Below, piece by piece: positions 4,444-5,376 of a DNA stretch of 5,376 nucleotides. The stretch is from Clostridia bacterium (GTDB lineage: Bacteria; Bacillota; Clostridia; TANB77; CAG-508). The stretch lies in contig CAADUD010000041.1 of the NCBI GenBank assembly GCA_900752095.1, positions 1 to 5,376 of the forward strand, in the 5' to 3' direction. Every line of letters begins with the position of its first letter. The first letter of the stretch is position 1. The position numbers and the translations under genes are program-made. The notes under the pieces are model-generated. The model worked only from the letters and a program-made list of their open reading frames with translations, was not told the origin of the DNA and did no database searches.

Positions 4444-5376
4444 ATGAATAAAGTGATAAAATTAACAAAGGTATTTCTTAAAAATTCTTTTTCTAATATG
4501 GATGCCAGAATGGGAATTTCAACAAAGTCAAAAAGTAAGATAATAATTTATGGATTATTATTTTTATATTTCGCAGGACTGATTATATTTTTAGGATATA
4601 ATTTATTAAATGGATTAATTGTGATACACCAGGAAACTATATTTGTTGGTATGATCTTATTTATGATATTTGGATTAGCAATTATTCAAACAATATTTTC
4701 AAGTATAAATATCTTATACTTTACAAAAGATAGTGAATATTTACTACCATTGCCATTAAAACCTTATCAAATTATACTTGCGAGAACAAATGTAATGCTA
4801 ATTGCTGAATATGTAATTATATTTTTAATAGGATTTATTCCTCTTGTCATGTATGGAATATTAACTGGAGCAGAAATTATATATTACTTAACAATGACTT
4901 TAGCAGTTATTTTAATACCAATATTACCAGTATTATTGATTAGTATGCTTGTTATGTTTATAATGAGTTTTGCAAAACTTACAAAGAACAGAAACACATT
5001 TCAGTTGTTTGCTACACTATTAATTTTAGTAATTATTATAGCTTTATCAATTTCAATAAGTGGAATGAAGCAAGATTTAACAAACGAAGAAATGGCACAA
5101 ATGGTAGTACAGGCAAATGGAATGATAGATTTAATAAAAGGATATGTTCCAACAGTAGATTATTTAATGGAAGCATTAACAACAAACTCTTTATTTACAG
5201 CCATAATTGAAGTATTAAAAACACTAGGAATTACAATAATAGGATTTATTATATATATATTAATTTCTCAAAAAATATATTTTAAAGGTTTAGTAGGAAA
5301 TTTATTTGGAGGAGGAGCATCTAACGCAAATAAAGAAATAAACCAAAAAGAGTATAGAAATAGTAAATTATATAAA
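4444..5376 (+). CDS. ABC-2 type exporter permease, N-terminal part (runs off window)
   Basis: An open frame of 311 codons starting ATG 4444, after AGGAAG (4431-4436, 7 nt away) and 21 nt past the ATPase stop, continues beyond the window end. It begins MNKVIKLTKVFLKNSF, the soluble helix that often precedes these permeases. Hydrophobic spans lie at about 33-56, 65-90, 114-140, 144-172 and 187-204, and again near 258-278. Between the second and third span is FTKDSEYLLPLPLKPYQI (about 93-110), a conserved cytoplasmic loop of a Firmicute family of large ABC-2 exporter permeases that probably contacts the ATPase. A hydrophilic loop (about 206-225) separates the halves. Family members are usually over 500 residues, so roughly half is visible. 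It is the membrane partner of the preceding ATPase. The substrate cannot be told from the sequence. Confidence 0.85.
   Translation, partial: MNKVIKLTKVFLKNSFSNMDARMGISTKSKSKIIIYGLLFLYFAGLIIFLGYNLLNGLIVIHQETIFVGMILFMIFGLAIIQTIFSSINILYFTKDSEYLLPLPLKPYQIILARTNVMLIAEYVIIFLIGFIPLVMYGILTGAEIIYYLTMTLAVILIPILPVLLISMLVMFIMSFAKLTKNRNTFQLFATLLILVIIIALSISISGMKQDLTNEEMAQMVVQANGMIDLIKGYVPTVDYLMEALTTNSLFTAIIEVLKTLGITIIGFIIYILISQKIYFKGLVGNLFGGGASNANKEINQKEYRNSKLYK

Overview
The window is very AT-rich DNA (AGA for Arg, ATA for Ile, strong AGGAGG-type ribosome binding sites, standard stop codons). This fits a low-GC Firmicute, probably a Clostridia-type anaerobe; I cannot name the species. All genes read left to right on the + strand.

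Region 1 (1-1670) looks like accessory DNA. It opens with the C-terminal end of a tyrosine recombinase (1-195). A clean promoter (201-229) then drives a SMEK-domain protein (259-1233) overlapping a 75-residue protein that resembles an ABC-3C 'middle component 6' (1217-1444). Overlapping the end of that gene is a well-placed start codon (1435). From it about 22 codons read like the N-terminus of an ABC-3C-type ATPase, then the frame dies. The sequence runs directly into the C-terminal end of a DUF4097-type beta-repeat protein in another frame (to 1669). The simplest reading is a three-component ABC-3C conflict/defence system whose ATPase gene was removed by a deletion that also took the 5' part of a neighbouring DUF4097 gene.

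Region 2 (1671-2690) holds small, partly damaged membrane-protein reading frames: an intact 28-residue one at 1748-1834, and a damaged one at 1860-2024 whose intact 34-residue tail overlaps the next gene by ATGA. These are followed by a complete small alpha/beta hydrolase (2021-2638) with Ser68, Asp158 and His185, closed by an intrinsic terminator (2653-2686).

Region 3 (2691-5376) is a tightly packed operon: an SdpR-like ArsR-family autorepressor (2786-3085), an SdpI-like membrane protein (3066-3707), an ABC exporter ATPase (3700-4422) and the N-terminal part of its permease (4444 to the window end). Its promoter (TTGACA, 17 bp, TAAAAT) sits between two nearly identical palindromes, one abutting each end of the core promoter. 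This is strong evidence for dual-operator autorepression. No SdpC-like toxin gene is present in the window.
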